Positions 33,995 to 44,583 of a stretch of DNA of 64,000 bases are shown one piece after another. The DNA comes from Segniliparus rotundus DSM 44985 (lineage in GTDB: Bacteria; Actinomycetota; Actinomycetes; Mycobacteriales; Mycobacteriaceae), in NCBI RefSeq assembly GCF_000092825.1, contig NC_014168.1, forward strand, positions 2,533,946-2,597,945. The letters run 5' to 3'. The notes below the pieces were generated by a model. That model saw nothing but the letters and a program-made list of their open reading frames with translations, did not search any database and was not told the DNA's origin. The first letter of the stretch is position 1. Each line of letters opens with the position of its first letter. The translations under genes were made by a program, and so were the position numbers.

Positions 33995-36907
33995 GTGACA
34001 CGAGAAGGACCGAGGCCAGACCCCATGGGCACTTCTGGGCCTGACACGCTTTCAGCCCAACACGACACCGGAAGCGCGCCTCGAAAAACCGGCTGGAAAA
34101 CCCCAACGATCCGTATTTCTTCCCTCATCGCGAAATTCGCCCTGCCCATCGTGGCGGTCTGGGTGTTCGCGGCGGCCGCTCTCAACCTTTTCGCCCCGCC
34201 GTTCGAAAGCCTGCTCAAAAACCACGACCGCCCGCTTTTCCCCACCAACACCGAATCCGCCGCCGCGCTCATGCGCATGGGCAAAGCCTTCGGCGAGTCC
34301 ATCACCAACAACCAGGCCGTCCTCATCGTAGAGAAAGACAGGCCTTTCGACCAAGCCGACCGGCAATACCGACTTGACCTGCTCCGTCAGCTCACCGATG
34401 ACAAGGAACATGTCAAATCCGTGTTTGACATGTGGTCCGACCCGCAGCTGGCGGCAGCTGTGGAAAGCCCGGACAAGGAACTCGCGTACCTACAGATGAA
34501 CCTCGCAGGCGACATCGGCTCCGCAAAGGGCTACGAGGCAGTCGAAGCGGTGCAGTCGATCGTCGATTCCCTCCCTAAACCGCCTGGCACAAATGTCTTT
34601 ATCGCAGGAATGAGCCAAGCGGCCGTCGACGAGATCAACGCGGTGCTCGCCGACTCGAGCTGGTTGGCAGCTGTGTCCGCCGCGCTCATCGCGATCCTGC
34701 TCCTGGTGGTCTACCGGTCTGTGTCGGTCACGGCCCTCTCGCTTCTGAGCATCGGGCTCGTCCTCGCAGCTGCTTTCCCCATGGTGAATTTGCTCGTGGA
34801 AGCGGACGTGCTCCCGACGTCGCTCTTCACCAACGCCATCATGGGCGCCCTGCTGATCGGCGCGGCAGCCGATTACTCGATCTTCCTCATCGGCCGTTAT
34901 CAAGAGGGCAGACGCAAAGGACTGAGCGTCGACGCCGCATACCGCGCCGCATATCGCGGGGTCGCGCCCGTCATCCTCGCCTCAGGGCTCACCGTCTGCG
35001 GCGGGCTCGCCTGCATGGGCTTCGCCCAGCTCGACATCCTGAAATCTATGGGCCTGCCCTGTGCCGTCGGCATGGCCGTTGCGACTCTGTGCGCGCTGAC
35101 GGCCACCCCCGCGATGCTGCTCCTGGGTGCGAAATGGTTCACGCTCTTCGAACCGCGCGAGCGAGGAGAGTACACAAATATCTGGCAGCGGATCGGCACG
35201 CGCGTCGCCCGTTGGCCGAAGCCGGTCTGCGCCGTGGCCTTGGGAATCTTGACGCTCTTCATGCTGGCTGTGCCGACAGCGAACTTCAACTACGACGAAA
35301 TCTCATTCATCCCGAAGAAGCTGGAAAGCGCCAAAGGAGTGCAGGCGATGCAGGAGCACTTCCCGTCGAGCCAGCTCTACCCCGAAACCGTGCTCATCCA
35401 GTCGACCCATGATCTGCGCAATTCCTCAGACATCGGCACCCTCGAGCAAGTCGCGCAAAAAATCAGCCAAATGCCGGATGTCATAGCGGTGCAATGGCTC
35501 ACCCGCCCGACTGGCGTGCCGCTCACGCAGACTTCCCTCGGCTACGGCATCAGCTACGCCGGGGCGATGCTCTCGCAGAACAGCGAGCTGATCAAGAACC
35601 GCGTCGCCCAGCTGCACACACTCACCGAAAACTTGAACCAGATCATCGGCACAATTGACGGGCTGCAAGGAACACTCGACGCCGCAGGACGGCAAAGCGG
35701 CGGGCTGAAGAGCTCGTCCTCGCAGCTCACGTCGAACTTCAACAAGCTGAACAAACAGTTGCACCTGTTGCGGCAGCTCCTGCAGCCCACGATCGACACG
35801 ACTGCGGCAAAAGATATCAAACAATGCCTCGGCGACCAGGAATGCATCGGGGCGGCGAAAGCGGCGCGGGGCGCGGTGTCGGGATTCGCCAGCGCGGACC
35901 AACTCGCCAAAGCCCTCCAACAGCTGCAAACCCTCACCGGTTCGCTCGGCGAGGGCATCTCGGGGGCTGCCGCGTCGGTTCCGCTGCTCACCCGCTCGCT
36001 CAGCCAATTGCGCGACACCGTCGCAGCGGTCAACACTGCCGTCGAGCCGCTCGCCAACCAACTCGGCGTCGTCGCGTACCTGATGCAGGACGTCGGCAAG
36101 AGTTCGGCGGGCAATGGTTCTTTCTTCTACTTTCCGGCGGCCCTGCTCGGCGATCCGAGGATCAAACCCTATGTGAACGCCATGTTCTCCCAGGACGGCA
36201 AAACCACGCGCATGATCGTCATGGGCAAAAGTTCGAGCTATAGCTCCGTCGGGATGGCCCGCGCCCAGGAGCTGGCGCCCACTGTGGCAGGCGCGTTGAA
36301 GCACACCCCGCTCGAAGGCAGCACGGCCAGTGTGAGCGGGGCCGCGGCCATGGTCACCGACACGCACACCGTCCTCGAGCGGGACGAAAAAGTGCTGCTC
36401 GTCGCGGCGCTCACCGTGATCTTCACTGTCGTGCTGTTCTTGCTGCGCAGTGTGATCGCCGCAGGCGTCGTCATCGCTTCGGTGGCGATCTCGTTCCTCT
36501 CCACGCTCGGGGTGAGCGTGCTGGTCTGGCAGCACATCCTCGGCGTCCAGGTGCATTGGTCGATTCCAGCGGCAGTCTTCGCTGTGCTCATCGCGGTCGG
36601 GGCGGACTACAACATGCTCGTCGTCTCACGTTTCAAGGAAGAGATGGGCGCTGGTGTCAGAACCGGCGTGATCCGCTCGATGACCGGCACCGGCGCAGTG
36701 GTGACCACAGCGGGCATGGTCTTCGCGATGACCATGTTCAGCATGCTGGGCTCCAGTCTGCTGCATCTCGCGCAGCTCGGCTTCACCATCGGCGTCGGAC
36801 TCATCATCGACACTTTCGTGGTGCGCACCTTCATCGTGCCCACAGTCGCAGTCATGCTCGGGGAGAAGTTCTGGTGGCCGATACGCCTGCAAGACCTTCG
36901 CCCCTGA
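33995..36907 (+). CDS. MmpL-family RND lipid transporter
   Basis: 970 residues, GTG start. Two RND repeats: periplasmic domain 1 after the first helix (ALPIVAVWVFAAAAL), then a helix bundle with GAAADYSIFLIGRYQEGRRKG; a long coiled-coil-rich second periplasmic domain (residues ~490-720, LTENLNQIIGTIDGLQGTLD...); and a second bundle with VGADYNMLVVSRFKEE. The two Asp-Tyr pairs are the proton-relay residues of MmpL proteins. Its cargo, probably a cell-envelope lipid, is not evident. Confidence 0.93.
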   Translation: MTREGPRPDPMGTSGPDTLSAQHDTGSAPRKTGWKTPTIRISSLIAKFALPIVAVWVFAAAALNLFAPPFESLLKNHDRPLFPTNTESAAALMRMGKAFGESITNNQAVLIVEKDRPFDQADRQYRLDLLRQLTDDKEHVKSVFDMWSDPQLAAAVESPDKELAYLQMNLAGDIGSAKGYEAVEAVQSIVDSLPKPPGTNVFIAGMSQAAVDEINAVLADSSWLAAVSAALIAILLLVVYRSVSVTALSLLSIGLVLAAAFPMVNLLVEADVLPTSLFTNAIMGALLIGAAADYSIFLIGRYQEGRRKGLSVDAAYRAAYRGVAPVILASGLTVCGGLACMGFAQLDILKSMGLPCAVGMAVATLCALTATPAMLLLGAKWFTLFEPRERGEYTNIWQRIGTRVARWPKPVCAVALGILTLFMLAVPTANFNYDEISFIPKKLESAKGVQAMQEHFPSSQLYPETVLIQSTHDLRNSSDIGTLEQVAQKISQMPDVIAVQWLTRPTGVPLTQTSLGYGISYAGAMLSQNSELIKNRVAQLHTLTENLNQIIGTIDGLQGTLDAAGRQSGGLKSSSSQLTSNFNKLNKQLHLLRQLLQPTIDTTAAKDIKQCLGDQECIGAAKAARGAVSGFASADQLAKALQQLQTLTGSLGEGISGAAASVPLLTRSLSQLRDTVAAVNTAVEPLANQLGVVAYLMQDVGKSSAGNGSFFYFPAALLGDPRIKPYVNAMFSQDGKTTRMIVMGKSSSYSSVGMARAQELAPTVAGALKHTPLEGSTASVSGAAAMVTDTHTVLERDEKVLLVAALTVIFTVVLFLLRSVIAAGVVIASVAISFLSTLGVSVLVWQHILGVQVHWSIPAAVFAVLIAVGADYNMLVVSRFKEEMGAGVRTGVIRSMTGTGAVVTTAGMVFAMTMFSMLGSSLLHLAQLGFTIGVGLIIDTFVVRTFIVPTVAVMLGEKFWWPIRLQDLRP

Positions 36908-36978
36908 GGGGTTCGTGTTCGGGGACCAGGGCGTCCGCAGGCGCCGCAGGTGAGGCCTCGCGCTGGTATGGTCATGCC

Positions 36979-37695
36979 GTGAACACGTCCAAGACCTCCC
37001 TGCTCGCCTCGCTGTTCAGTCTCGGCCTGATCGTCTCGCCAGCCGCGAGCGCCGTCGCGGAGCCGGAAGCCGCGTATTGCCCCACGCTCGCGGCCGCGCT
37101 GCCCGACATCGACCGGACGTACGCCGACCTGAAAAAGGCCGCCGACGCGGAGGCCGCGGCCGAGGCGGCCCAAGCCGAGGACGACCAGGACAGCGGCGAC
37201 GAGGACGAGGACGGCGGGGACAAGAAGGAAGGCTCCGCCACCGCCGCGAAGCCCAACACCGATGTCGACGCGGCCGCTTTGTTGCAGAAAGAAGTCGAGC
37301 TCGCCGACCGCCTGAACAGCCAGCTCAACGATTTGGCGCACCAGACGCAGGAGGACGGGCTCAAGCGCATCGCCAGAGAAGCCACAGACACCGCCGCAAG
37401 TTTCGCGACGGCCCTGCACGAAAAGCAAAACGGGGACGCCCCCGACACAACGCCGAGCGGGAAAGCAGGCGGGAGCATCCCCGAAGCGGCTCCAGCCGTG
37501 GACCCCGGCATGCTCGCAGGCTTGGCGCACCCAAATCAAGAAGGAGACGCCGGCGAGGATTGGGCCGCGAACTTCAATTTCAGCTCGAACAAGCTGCGCA
37601 ACGAAATGAACGCGCTCAACCATCTCTGCCAAGCGGGCGACTCGCCCCAGCCTCCCGGCGCGGCAAACACCGGCGAACGCCGAGGCGGCAGATGA
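36979..37695 (+). CDS. Secreted acidic protein, unknown function
   Basis: 238 residues from GTG at 36979. A Sec signal peptide (KTSLLASLFSLGLIVSPAASAVAEP) is followed by two cysteines far apart (YCPTLAAALP near the start, LNHLCQAG near the end), able to form one disulfide. The middle is extremely acidic (EDDQDSGDEDEDGGDKK), then helical (LLQKEVELADRLNSQLNDLAHQ). It follows mmpL on the same strand after 71 bases. I do not recognise a family. Confidence 0.75.
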   Translation: MNTSKTSLLASLFSLGLIVSPAASAVAEPEAAYCPTLAAALPDIDRTYADLKKAADAEAAAEAAQAEDDQDSGDEDEDGGDKKEGSATAAKPNTDVDAAALLQKEVELADRLNSQLNDLAHQTQEDGLKRIAREATDTAASFATALHEKQNGDAPDTTPSGKAGGSIPEAAPAVDPGMLAGLAHPNQEGDAGEDWAANFNFSSNKLRNEMNALNHLCQAGDSPQPPGAANTGERRGGR

Positions 37696-37728
37696 CCCCC
37701 TGAGAACGCGAACGAATCCTCAGCAGGT

Positions 37729-38664
37729 TCAGCGACCGCTGAAGCTCTTGCCCAAGAACGCTAACTCATCGGGGACCAGGGATTTCAAAAATGCCTGTTC
37801 TTCTGAATTCCCGCTGCTCGCGATCCCGCCCTGCACTTGCGTCGGGGCGAGCTGGTTGATCAAGGCGCGCGCGCCGTCCACATACGAGCCGGACCTGCCG
37901 CTGTCAATCCGCAAAGGGATCTTCCGCAGCGTGTCGAGGTAATTGGACACCGCGTTCTTCTGATAGTCGTCAGAGCCGTCGAAAGAGCCCGACAACGGCG
38001 GATTGCGGATGCCGAGCGCAGGGGCCACCGCAACAATGCCGACCACCGAGCCGGGATGGGCCTGCTCGTAGAGCGCGCCGAGCCGCAGCGCGCCATAGCC
38101 GCCCATGACCCAACCCCAGAACGCCACTTTCGAGATGTCCAGTCCCTTGGTCGCAAGGAGCGGGATGAACTCGTCAAGAATCATTTTCCCGGAGTCGACC
38201 GTCTTCCCCTGCGCCGATCTCGCATGGTAAAAGGAGTCTGCGCCATTCGGCAGCTGCGCGTCCACAGAGCACAGCGCGAACGGGGTGACCCCGCCAGCAA
38301 CAGCGGTGGAAAGCGCTTCGGAGAGCTGGAAGTCGCGGAAGGGCGAAGTGTGGTCGTCGCCCTGACGGTGCAAAAGAATGACCGGATGCAGCACGGAATG
38401 CACACCGGCCGGGCGTTGGATGCTCCATTTGGTGTCCACGCCGCCGCGCGCCGCCGAAGCGAAGCGCCCCTCTTCGGACTCCGGGTAGCTCTGCTGACGC
38501 GCGGTGGCAGATTTGGAAGCTCCGGTTTCCCCCGGAGCGGTCTTGGAATCGCCGGACGACCATAGAACGGCTCCCGCCCCGGCGGCGACGACCGCGCCCG
38601 CGCCGCCGACAAACAACGCGCGCCTGCTCAACGGCGGATTATGGCTCTTTTCGGCGAAGGTCAC
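37729..38664 (-). CDS. Exported alpha/beta-hydrolase (esterase/antigen 85-like) with lost catalytic residues
   Basis: About 311 residues from GTG at 38664, which puts the twin-arginine-like SRRALFVGGAGAVVAAGAGAV close to the N-terminus; ATG 38724 is an alternative. The body matches esterase-D/antigen-85-fold proteins: PVILLHRQGD, DEFIPLLATKGLDISKVAFWGW, GGYGALRLGALYEQAHPG, LPDELAFLG-type end. The nucleophile elbow, normally G-W-S-M-G-G-Y, reads GWVMGGYG, so serine is replaced by valine. The histidine expected in the last block (G-x-H-x-x-x-F/Y-W/L) appears as GNSEEQAFL. It is probably a non-catalytic family member, e.g. a lipid- or protein-binding one. Confidence 0.8.
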   Translation of the reverse strand: MTFAEKSHNPPLSRRALFVGGAGAVVAAGAGAVLWSSGDSKTAPGETGASKSATARQQSYPESEEGRFASAARGGVDTKWSIQRPAGVHSVLHPVILLHRQGDDHTSPFRDFQLSEALSTAVAGGVTPFALCSVDAQLPNGADSFYHARSAQGKTVDSGKMILDEFIPLLATKGLDISKVAFWGWVMGGYGALRLGALYEQAHPGSVVGIVAVAPALGIRNPPLSGSFDGSDDYQKNAVSNYLDTLRKIPLRIDSGRSGSYVDGARALINQLAPTQVQGGIASSGNSEEQAFLKSLVPDELAFLGKSFSGR

Positions 38665-38787
38665 ACATGTCAGCCTAGAGGATCGCGCAGCAGAAATGCG
38701 AAACCCGTCTCCTATGCGTGTCATCCTGCTGCGGTAGATTGCCGCACAGCACTATAACGTTGTCAACCGCCTTCCCAGGAGAGCCGC

Positions 38788-40896
38788 ATGTCCATGACCT
38801 CCCCCGCCGCCGATCCCACTGGCGCGTCGACGACCGGGCCGACACGCTATCTGGTGACTGGCGGCACAGGTTTCATCGGTCGCCGCGTCATCGCGCGGCT
38901 GCTCGCGCGCGACCCAGAGGCGTTGGTCCACGCTTTAGTGCGCCGCGAGTCCGCCCAAAAGCTCGACGCGCTCAAAGCCGGCTGGCCCGGAGGCGAACGA
39001 GTCCGCGCGCTCGTCGGGGACATCGCTGAGCCCGGCTTCGCGGTGTCCGGCGACCTGCCGCAGGTGGACCACATCGTGCACTTGGCCGCCATCTACGATA
39101 TGGCCGCCTCCGACCAAGCAAACCGGGCGGCGAACATCGACGGCACCCGCCATGCGGTCGAAGTCGCGCGGCGGCTCGGAGCCGCGCTGCACCACATCTC
39201 GTCGGTGGCGGTGGCCGGCGACTTCAAGGGCGAGTTCACCGAGGAGGACTTCGACCTCGGCCAAGGCTTCCTCAACGCGTACCAAGAGACGAAGTTCGAG
39301 GCTGAGAAGCTGGTCCGCGAGGCGATCGATCTCACTTGGCGGGTGTACCGCCCGTCTGCGGTGCTCGGCGACTCGCGCACGGGGGCGATCGACAAAATCG
39401 ACGGGCCCTACTACTTCTTCCCTCTTTTGAGCCGGCTCGCGAAGCTGCCGAAATTCCTGCCGCTCGCGATTCCTGACGCGGGAGTGCAAAACTACGTCCC
39501 CGTGGACTTCGTCGCCGACGGCGTCGTCGCCCTCATCCACTCCTCCACCGCCCCTGGAGCATCAGGTCAGCGCGTCTTCCACCTCATGAGCCCGCAGTCG
39601 CACTCCTTCACGGACCTCTACCGGGCGCTGGCCCCGGCCATAGGTGGGCCGAAATGGGCTTTCCCCCTTCCGAAACAGCTGGTCAGACCGTTCTTGTCCA
39701 TGCTCAAGCGCAAGCCGCTGAACCAAGTCAAAGACCTTTGGTTCCAGAACCGCCACATCCCGCCCGCCATGCTCGACTTCGCCGGACTCAGCACGACATT
39801 CACCACTGCGGAGACCGAAGCCGCGCTCGCGCCGGACGGCGTCCGATGCCCTCCCCTGGCGAGCTACGCCACGAAGATCTGGGACTACTGGTACGAGCAC
39901 CTCGACCCCTGGCGTTTCGCCCGACCCCATCCGGACGGACCCCTCGTCGGCAAAGTCGTCCTCATCACGGGCGCGTCCTCGGGAATTGGCCGCGCGACTG
40001 CGATCAAGGCCGCGGAGAAAGGCGCGATCACGCTCCTCGTCGCCCGCAACGGCGAGGACTTGGACGTGGTCTCGAAACAGATCCGCGCCAAGGGCGGGGC
40101 GGCGCACCCGTACGTCTGCGACATCACCGACCAGAGCGCCGTCGACCTTCTGGTCAAAACGGTGCTCGGCGAGCACGGACATGTGGATTTCTTGGTGAAC
40201 AACGCAGGCAGGTCGATCCGGCGCACAGCGGACAAGACTTTGGGGCGCTTGCACGACCTCGAGCGGACTATTGCGATCAACTACTACGGGGCCGCCCATC
40301 TCATCCTCGCGCTTCTGCCGGGCATGCGCGCCCGGCGCTCGGGGCACATCGTGAACATCACGACCATCGGCGTGCAGTTGCGGATCAGCCGCTTCTCGGC
40401 CTACATCGCCTCGAAGACCGCCCTGGAAGGTTTCAGCGACTGCGTCGCCGCCGAGGTGATCGCCGACAATGTGACGTTCACAAACATTCGGATGCCGCTC
40501 ATCCGCACCCCGATGATCGCCCCGACCGACGACTACCAGAGCGTGCGGGCCGCGACGCCGGAGAAGGCGGCGGCGATGGTCATCCGGGGCCTTGTCGAAC
40601 GGCCCGCCCAGATCGACACCCCGGGCGGGAGCTTCATGGAGCTGTTCCGGATCTTTTTCCCGAAGACCAACGCGCGAATCCTGCACCAGCACTTCCTCAT
40701 GGAAGACGAGTCGCAGGCCGCCGCCGCCGGGGATGAGACCGGCGACGAGATCGAGCGCCGGGAACGCGAGGCTCCTTCTGCGATTCCCCGCAATGCCAAC
40801 CCTGTGATGAACCGCCTGCGCCGAGGAGCCCGGCGGCTCCGGCTCGTCCACTATGGGCGCAAAGCCGCCAACCTCGCCCTCCCCGTGCACTGGTAG
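38788..40896 (+). CDS. Fatty acyl-CoA reductase/short-chain dehydrogenase fusion (Rv3391 AcrA1-like)
   Basis: 702 residues with two Rossmann domains. Residues ~20-370 are an extended SDR of the acyl-CoA reductase type: YLVTGGTGFIGRRVIARLL, HLAAIYDMAAS, and YQETKFEAEKL with the Tyr-x-x-x-Lys pair. Residues ~390-640 are a classical SDR: VVLITGASSGIGRATA, LVNNAGRSIRR, SAYIASKTALEGF. Mycobacterial AcrA1 (Rv3391) has the same order and is thought to reduce acyl-CoA to aldehyde/alcohol for lipid or wax synthesis. The C-terminal ~60 residues are basic. The next gene, a pirin, begins 13 bases after its stop. Confidence 0.9.
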   Translation: MSMTSPAADPTGASTTGPTRYLVTGGTGFIGRRVIARLLARDPEALVHALVRRESAQKLDALKAGWPGGERVRALVGDIAEPGFAVSGDLPQVDHIVHLAAIYDMAASDQANRAANIDGTRHAVEVARRLGAALHHISSVAVAGDFKGEFTEEDFDLGQGFLNAYQETKFEAEKLVREAIDLTWRVYRPSAVLGDSRTGAIDKIDGPYYFFPLLSRLAKLPKFLPLAIPDAGVQNYVPVDFVADGVVALIHSSTAPGASGQRVFHLMSPQSHSFTDLYRALAPAIGGPKWAFPLPKQLVRPFLSMLKRKPLNQVKDLWFQNRHIPPAMLDFAGLSTTFTTAETEAALAPDGVRCPPLASYATKIWDYWYEHLDPWRFARPHPDGPLVGKVVLITGASSGIGRATAIKAAEKGAITLLVARNGEDLDVVSKQIRAKGGAAHPYVCDITDQSAVDLLVKTVLGEHGHVDFLVNNAGRSIRRTADKTLGRLHDLERTIAINYYGAAHLILALLPGMRARRSGHIVNITTIGVQLRISRFSAYIASKTALEGFSDCVAAEVIADNVTFTNIRMPLIRTPMIAPTDDYQSVRAATPEKAAAMVIRGLVERPAQIDTPGGSFMELFRIFFPKTNARILHQHFLMEDESQAAAAGDETGDEIERREREAPSAIPRNANPVMNRLRRGARRLRLVHYGRKAANLALPVHW

Positions 40897-40909
40897 ACGC
40901 GATCAGCAG

Positions 40910-41665
40910 ATGGGCGTCGACGTCCGCCGCGCTGGCGACCGGCTGCGCACCGAGCTCGATTGGCTCAACTCGTGGCACAGCTTCTCTTTCGGCGACCACT
41001 ACGACCCGCAGAACACGCACTTCGGCGTGCTCTTGGCGAACAACGACGACACCCTGCGGCCGTCGGGCGGGTTCGCGACCCATCCGCACCGGGACATGGA
41101 AATCGTCACCTGGGTGCTCTCCGGCGCGTTGGAGCACTGGGACTCGGCCGGCCACCGCGGCGTGATCACTCCTGGCGTCGCGCAGCGGATGACCGCTGGC
41201 CGAGGTGTTCGGCATGCAGAACGGAACGGCGGCTCCGACAGCGACGTCCGGTTTGTGCAGATGTGGGTTCCGCCCGATGAGACAGGCCTCGAACCTGGCT
41301 ACGCGCAGGCGGAACTCGCGGATTCGCAGCTCGCCGGACGGTTCGCGGTGATCGCCTCGGGGATGGCCAAGCACCGAGGCGAGACCGCCGTGCGGATCGC
41401 GAACTCGCGCGCCGCGCTGCATGCGGCCCGTCTCTCCCCAGGCGAGGCGGTGACATTGCCGGACGCCCCGTTCGCGCATCTCTTCATCGCGAAAGGCACG
41501 GTGGAACTGGAAGCGTGCGGGGAACTCGCTGGCGCAGACGCGGCGCGATTGGCCGCAGCAGGGGCGCGGCGGGCCACAGCGACGACGGCGGCAGAAATAC
41601 TGGTCTGGGAGATGGGCATCGATATGGGGGCCATGAGGATGAGCGGGTCGCCCGCAACGGGATAG
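40910..41665 (+). CDS. Pirin-family protein
   Basis: 251 residues, two cupin domains. The metal site in the N-terminal cupin is intact: FATHPHRDMEIVTWVLSG (H-x-H) and RGVRHAERNG (His and Glu). SFGDHYDPQNTHFGVL is the conserved pirin opening. YhhW-type pirins show quercetin dioxygenase activity; the physiological job is unknown. ATG at 40910 lies 13 bases after the previous stop. Confidence 0.93.
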   Translation: MGVDVRRAGDRLRTELDWLNSWHSFSFGDHYDPQNTHFGVLLANNDDTLRPSGGFATHPHRDMEIVTWVLSGALEHWDSAGHRGVITPGVAQRMTAGRGVRHAERNGGSDSDVRFVQMWVPPDETGLEPGYAQAELADSQLAGRFAVIASGMAKHRGETAVRIANSRAALHAARLSPGEAVTLPDAPFAHLFIAKGTVELEACGELAGADAARLAAAGARRATATTAAEILVWEMGIDMGAMRMSGSPATG

Positions 41666-41853
41666 CCGGAAAACGTCGCGCAAGAAGACGCCGTGCTCAG
41701 GCCCGGACGAAGCCAAGCGCCCCGTTGGGCGCATCGCGAACGAGCTCGGCAAAGATCGGCAGAGGAGAGCGTGAGAAAAGGCTCCGGCCGATCCGGCCCG
41801 CCGACCAGTCGCCCCTGGTACCCTGGCGACATGCAATCGGGAGTCGTCCGTCG

Positions 41854-42885
41854 ATGAATGACACCTCGAACAAGTTCGGTGACCCGTTCTCGCCCATGCA
41901 CGGGGTGTGGTACCTGCTCCTGTTCGTGGTTGCCGCAGTGCTTGCGGGCTATGTCGGCGCACAGATCCTGCGCAGGCGGCGCTACCAGCGTTTCGCGAAC
42001 ACCGAGTTGCTCGACAGCATCGCGCCCACGCGCCCCGGGCTCACCCGGCACATCCCCGCAGCGGTCCTTTTGGCGGGCCTCGTGTTCCTCACCGTCGCGC
42101 TGGCAGGCCCCACCGCGGTGTCCCAAGTCGCGAAAAACCAGGCCACTGTGATCTTGGTGCTCGACATATCCAAATCCATGGCCGCCACTGACGTGAAACC
42201 CAGCCGGGTGGACGCCGCCCGAGCCGCCGCGATCAAATTCGTGGACGGCATGGCTCCGACGGTGCAGCTTGGCGTGGTGACCTTCGCGGGCAGCGCGCAA
42301 CCGCTCGTGCGGCCGTCCACCGACCACGAGACCGCGAAAAAAGTCATCGACCAGATGATCCGCGCCGACAAGCTGGAAAAACAGACCGCGACCGGCGAGG
42401 GCATCTACACCGCGTTGCAGCAGATCGAGACCATCGCGGGCGCGCTCGGCGGCAAGAACCACACTCCACCGGCGAGGATTGTGCTGGTCTCGGACGGCAA
42501 AGAGACCGTTCCAGACGACCTGAACGCCCCGCGCGGCGCCTACGCCGCGGCCCGCACGGCGAAGGAAAAGCACATTCCCGTCTGCACTGTCGCCTTCGGC
42601 ACCAAGTCAGGAAAGATCACCATCGACAACCAAGTGGACGAAGTGCCGGTGGATCTGGACTCGCTCAAAAAAATATCCGACCTCTCCAACAGCCCCGGCA
42701 ACAGCTGCCGGTTCTTCCCAGCCGAGTCCCAGGCCGAACTCGCGCAGATCTACCAGTCGCTCAACGAGGACATCGGTTACGAGAACGTCCGCTCGGAGTC
42801 CAGCCGGATTTGGGCGCTGTGGGGCACCGTCCTCATCGCAGGCGCGGCGGGCGCAAGCTTCTTCTTGAACCGAGGTTTGCCGTGA
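41854..42885 (+). CDS. VWA-domain membrane protein (Rv1481/BatA-like)
   Basis: 343 residues. Two N-terminal helices (GVWYLLLFVVAAVLAGYVG; HIPAAVLLAGLVFLTVALA), a von Willebrand A domain with an intact MIDAS (VLDISKSMAATD, later TGEGIYTAL and VLVSDGKET), and a C-terminal helix (WALWGTVLIAGAAGASFF). In M. tuberculosis the MoxR-linked Rv1481 lies just upstream of fabG1-inhA, exactly as here, which supports orthology. Such proteins work with MoxR ATPases in envelope processes. Confidence 0.92.
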   Translation: MNDTSNKFGDPFSPMHGVWYLLLFVVAAVLAGYVGAQILRRRRYQRFANTELLDSIAPTRPGLTRHIPAAVLLAGLVFLTVALAGPTAVSQVAKNQATVILVLDISKSMAATDVKPSRVDAARAAAIKFVDGMAPTVQLGVVTFAGSAQPLVRPSTDHETAKKVIDQMIRADKLEKQTATGEGIYTALQQIETIAGALGGKNHTPPARIVLVSDGKETVPDDLNAPRGAYAAARTAKEKHIPVCTVAFGTKSGKITIDNQVDEVPVDLDSLKKISDLSNSPGNSCRFFPAESQAELAQIYQSLNEDIGYENVRSESSRIWALWGTVLIAGAAGASFFLNRGLP

Positions 42886-43022
42886 CGAAGAAATCTGCGC
42901 GGCGGAGCCCGGCGAAGTTTTTCGCCCGAACAGCCGAGACCCGTTCCCCATGCGCGAGGGCGACGGCCCCCCGACGGAGCCTATGGCGTGGCGGTTTGCC
43001 TCGGCATAGCCTGGCGCGTTAG

Positions 43023-43757
<735 letters not shown>

Positions 43758-43787
43758 CCGCTCACAAGCAGAGAAAAGGAAAACGAC

Positions 43788-44579
43788 ATGGGACTTCTTG
43801 ACGGCAAAACGATTCTGGTCTCCGGCATCATCCACGACTCGTCGATCGCCTTCTCCATCGCGAAGAAAGCGCAGGAAGAGGGCGCGAAGCTTGTGCTGAC
43901 AGGTTTCGGCAGGCTCCGGCTCGTGGAGGCGATCGCCAAACGGCTTCCCGAGCCCGCGCCGCTCATCGAGTTGGACGTGCAGAACCGGGAGCATCTCGAC
44001 GGCCTGGCCGACAAGGTGCGCGAGCACGCCCCGGACGGGCTTGACGGCGCAGTGCATTCCATCGCTTTCGCGCCCCGCCCCACGTTCGAAAGCTTCCTCG
44101 GCGCCACCTGGAACGATGTCGGCCCGGCGCTGGAAATCTCCGCGTATTCCTACGCCGCCCTCGCCCAGGCCCTCTTGCCCGTGCTCAACGAGCAGTCCTC
44201 GCTCATCGGCCTTGACTTCGACTGCTCGCGCGCGGTGCCGTTCTACAACTGGATGGGCGTGGCGAAGCGCGCTTTGGAGTCCGTGAACGAGTACGTCGCC
44301 TACAACGTCGGGCACCAGAAGAAAATCCGCTCGAACCTTGTCTGCGCCGGACCGATCTCCACCATCGCGATGAAGGCGATCGGCAGCGCGGAAGAGAACC
44401 TCGGCAAGGGCGTGAAGGATCTCAACGAGGGCTGGAACAACCGCGCGCCGATCGGCTGGGACGTCGAGGACCGCACACCGGTCGCGAAGACCGCCGTCGC
44501 CTTGCTCTCCGACTGGCTGCCCGGCACCACGGGGTCGATCATCTACGTTGACGGCGGTGTGCACTCTGTCGCAGGGTAG
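43788..44579 (+). CDS. inhA: Enoyl-ACP reductase (NADH) of the FAS-II system
   Basis: Reduces the trans-2 double bond in FAS-II and, in mycobacteria, is the target of the isoniazid-NAD adduct. 263 residues: [19 protein letters not shown] (NADH loop), [27 protein letters not shown] with catalytic Tyr and Lys, and GPISTIAM near the substrate loop. Compared with the M. tuberculosis protein as I remember it, the stretch after HSI reads [11 protein letters not shown]: Gly96 becomes Ala, Met98 becomes Ala, and the loop with Met103 is about two residues shorter. hemH follows four bases later. Confidence 0.97.
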   Translation: MGLLDGKTILVSGIIHDSSIAFSIAKKAQEEGAKLVLTGFGRLRLVEAIAKRLPEPAPLIELDVQNREHLDGLADKVREHAPDGLDGAVHSIAFAPRPTFESFLGATWNDVGPALEISAYSYAALAQALLPVLNEQSSLIGLDFDCSRAVPFYNWMGVAKRALESVNEYVAYNVGHQKKIRSNLVCAGPISTIAMKAIGSAEENLGKGVKDLNEGWNNRAPIGWDVEDRTPVAKTAVALLSDWLPGTTGSIIYVDGGVHSVAG

Positions 44580-44583
44580 CAGG

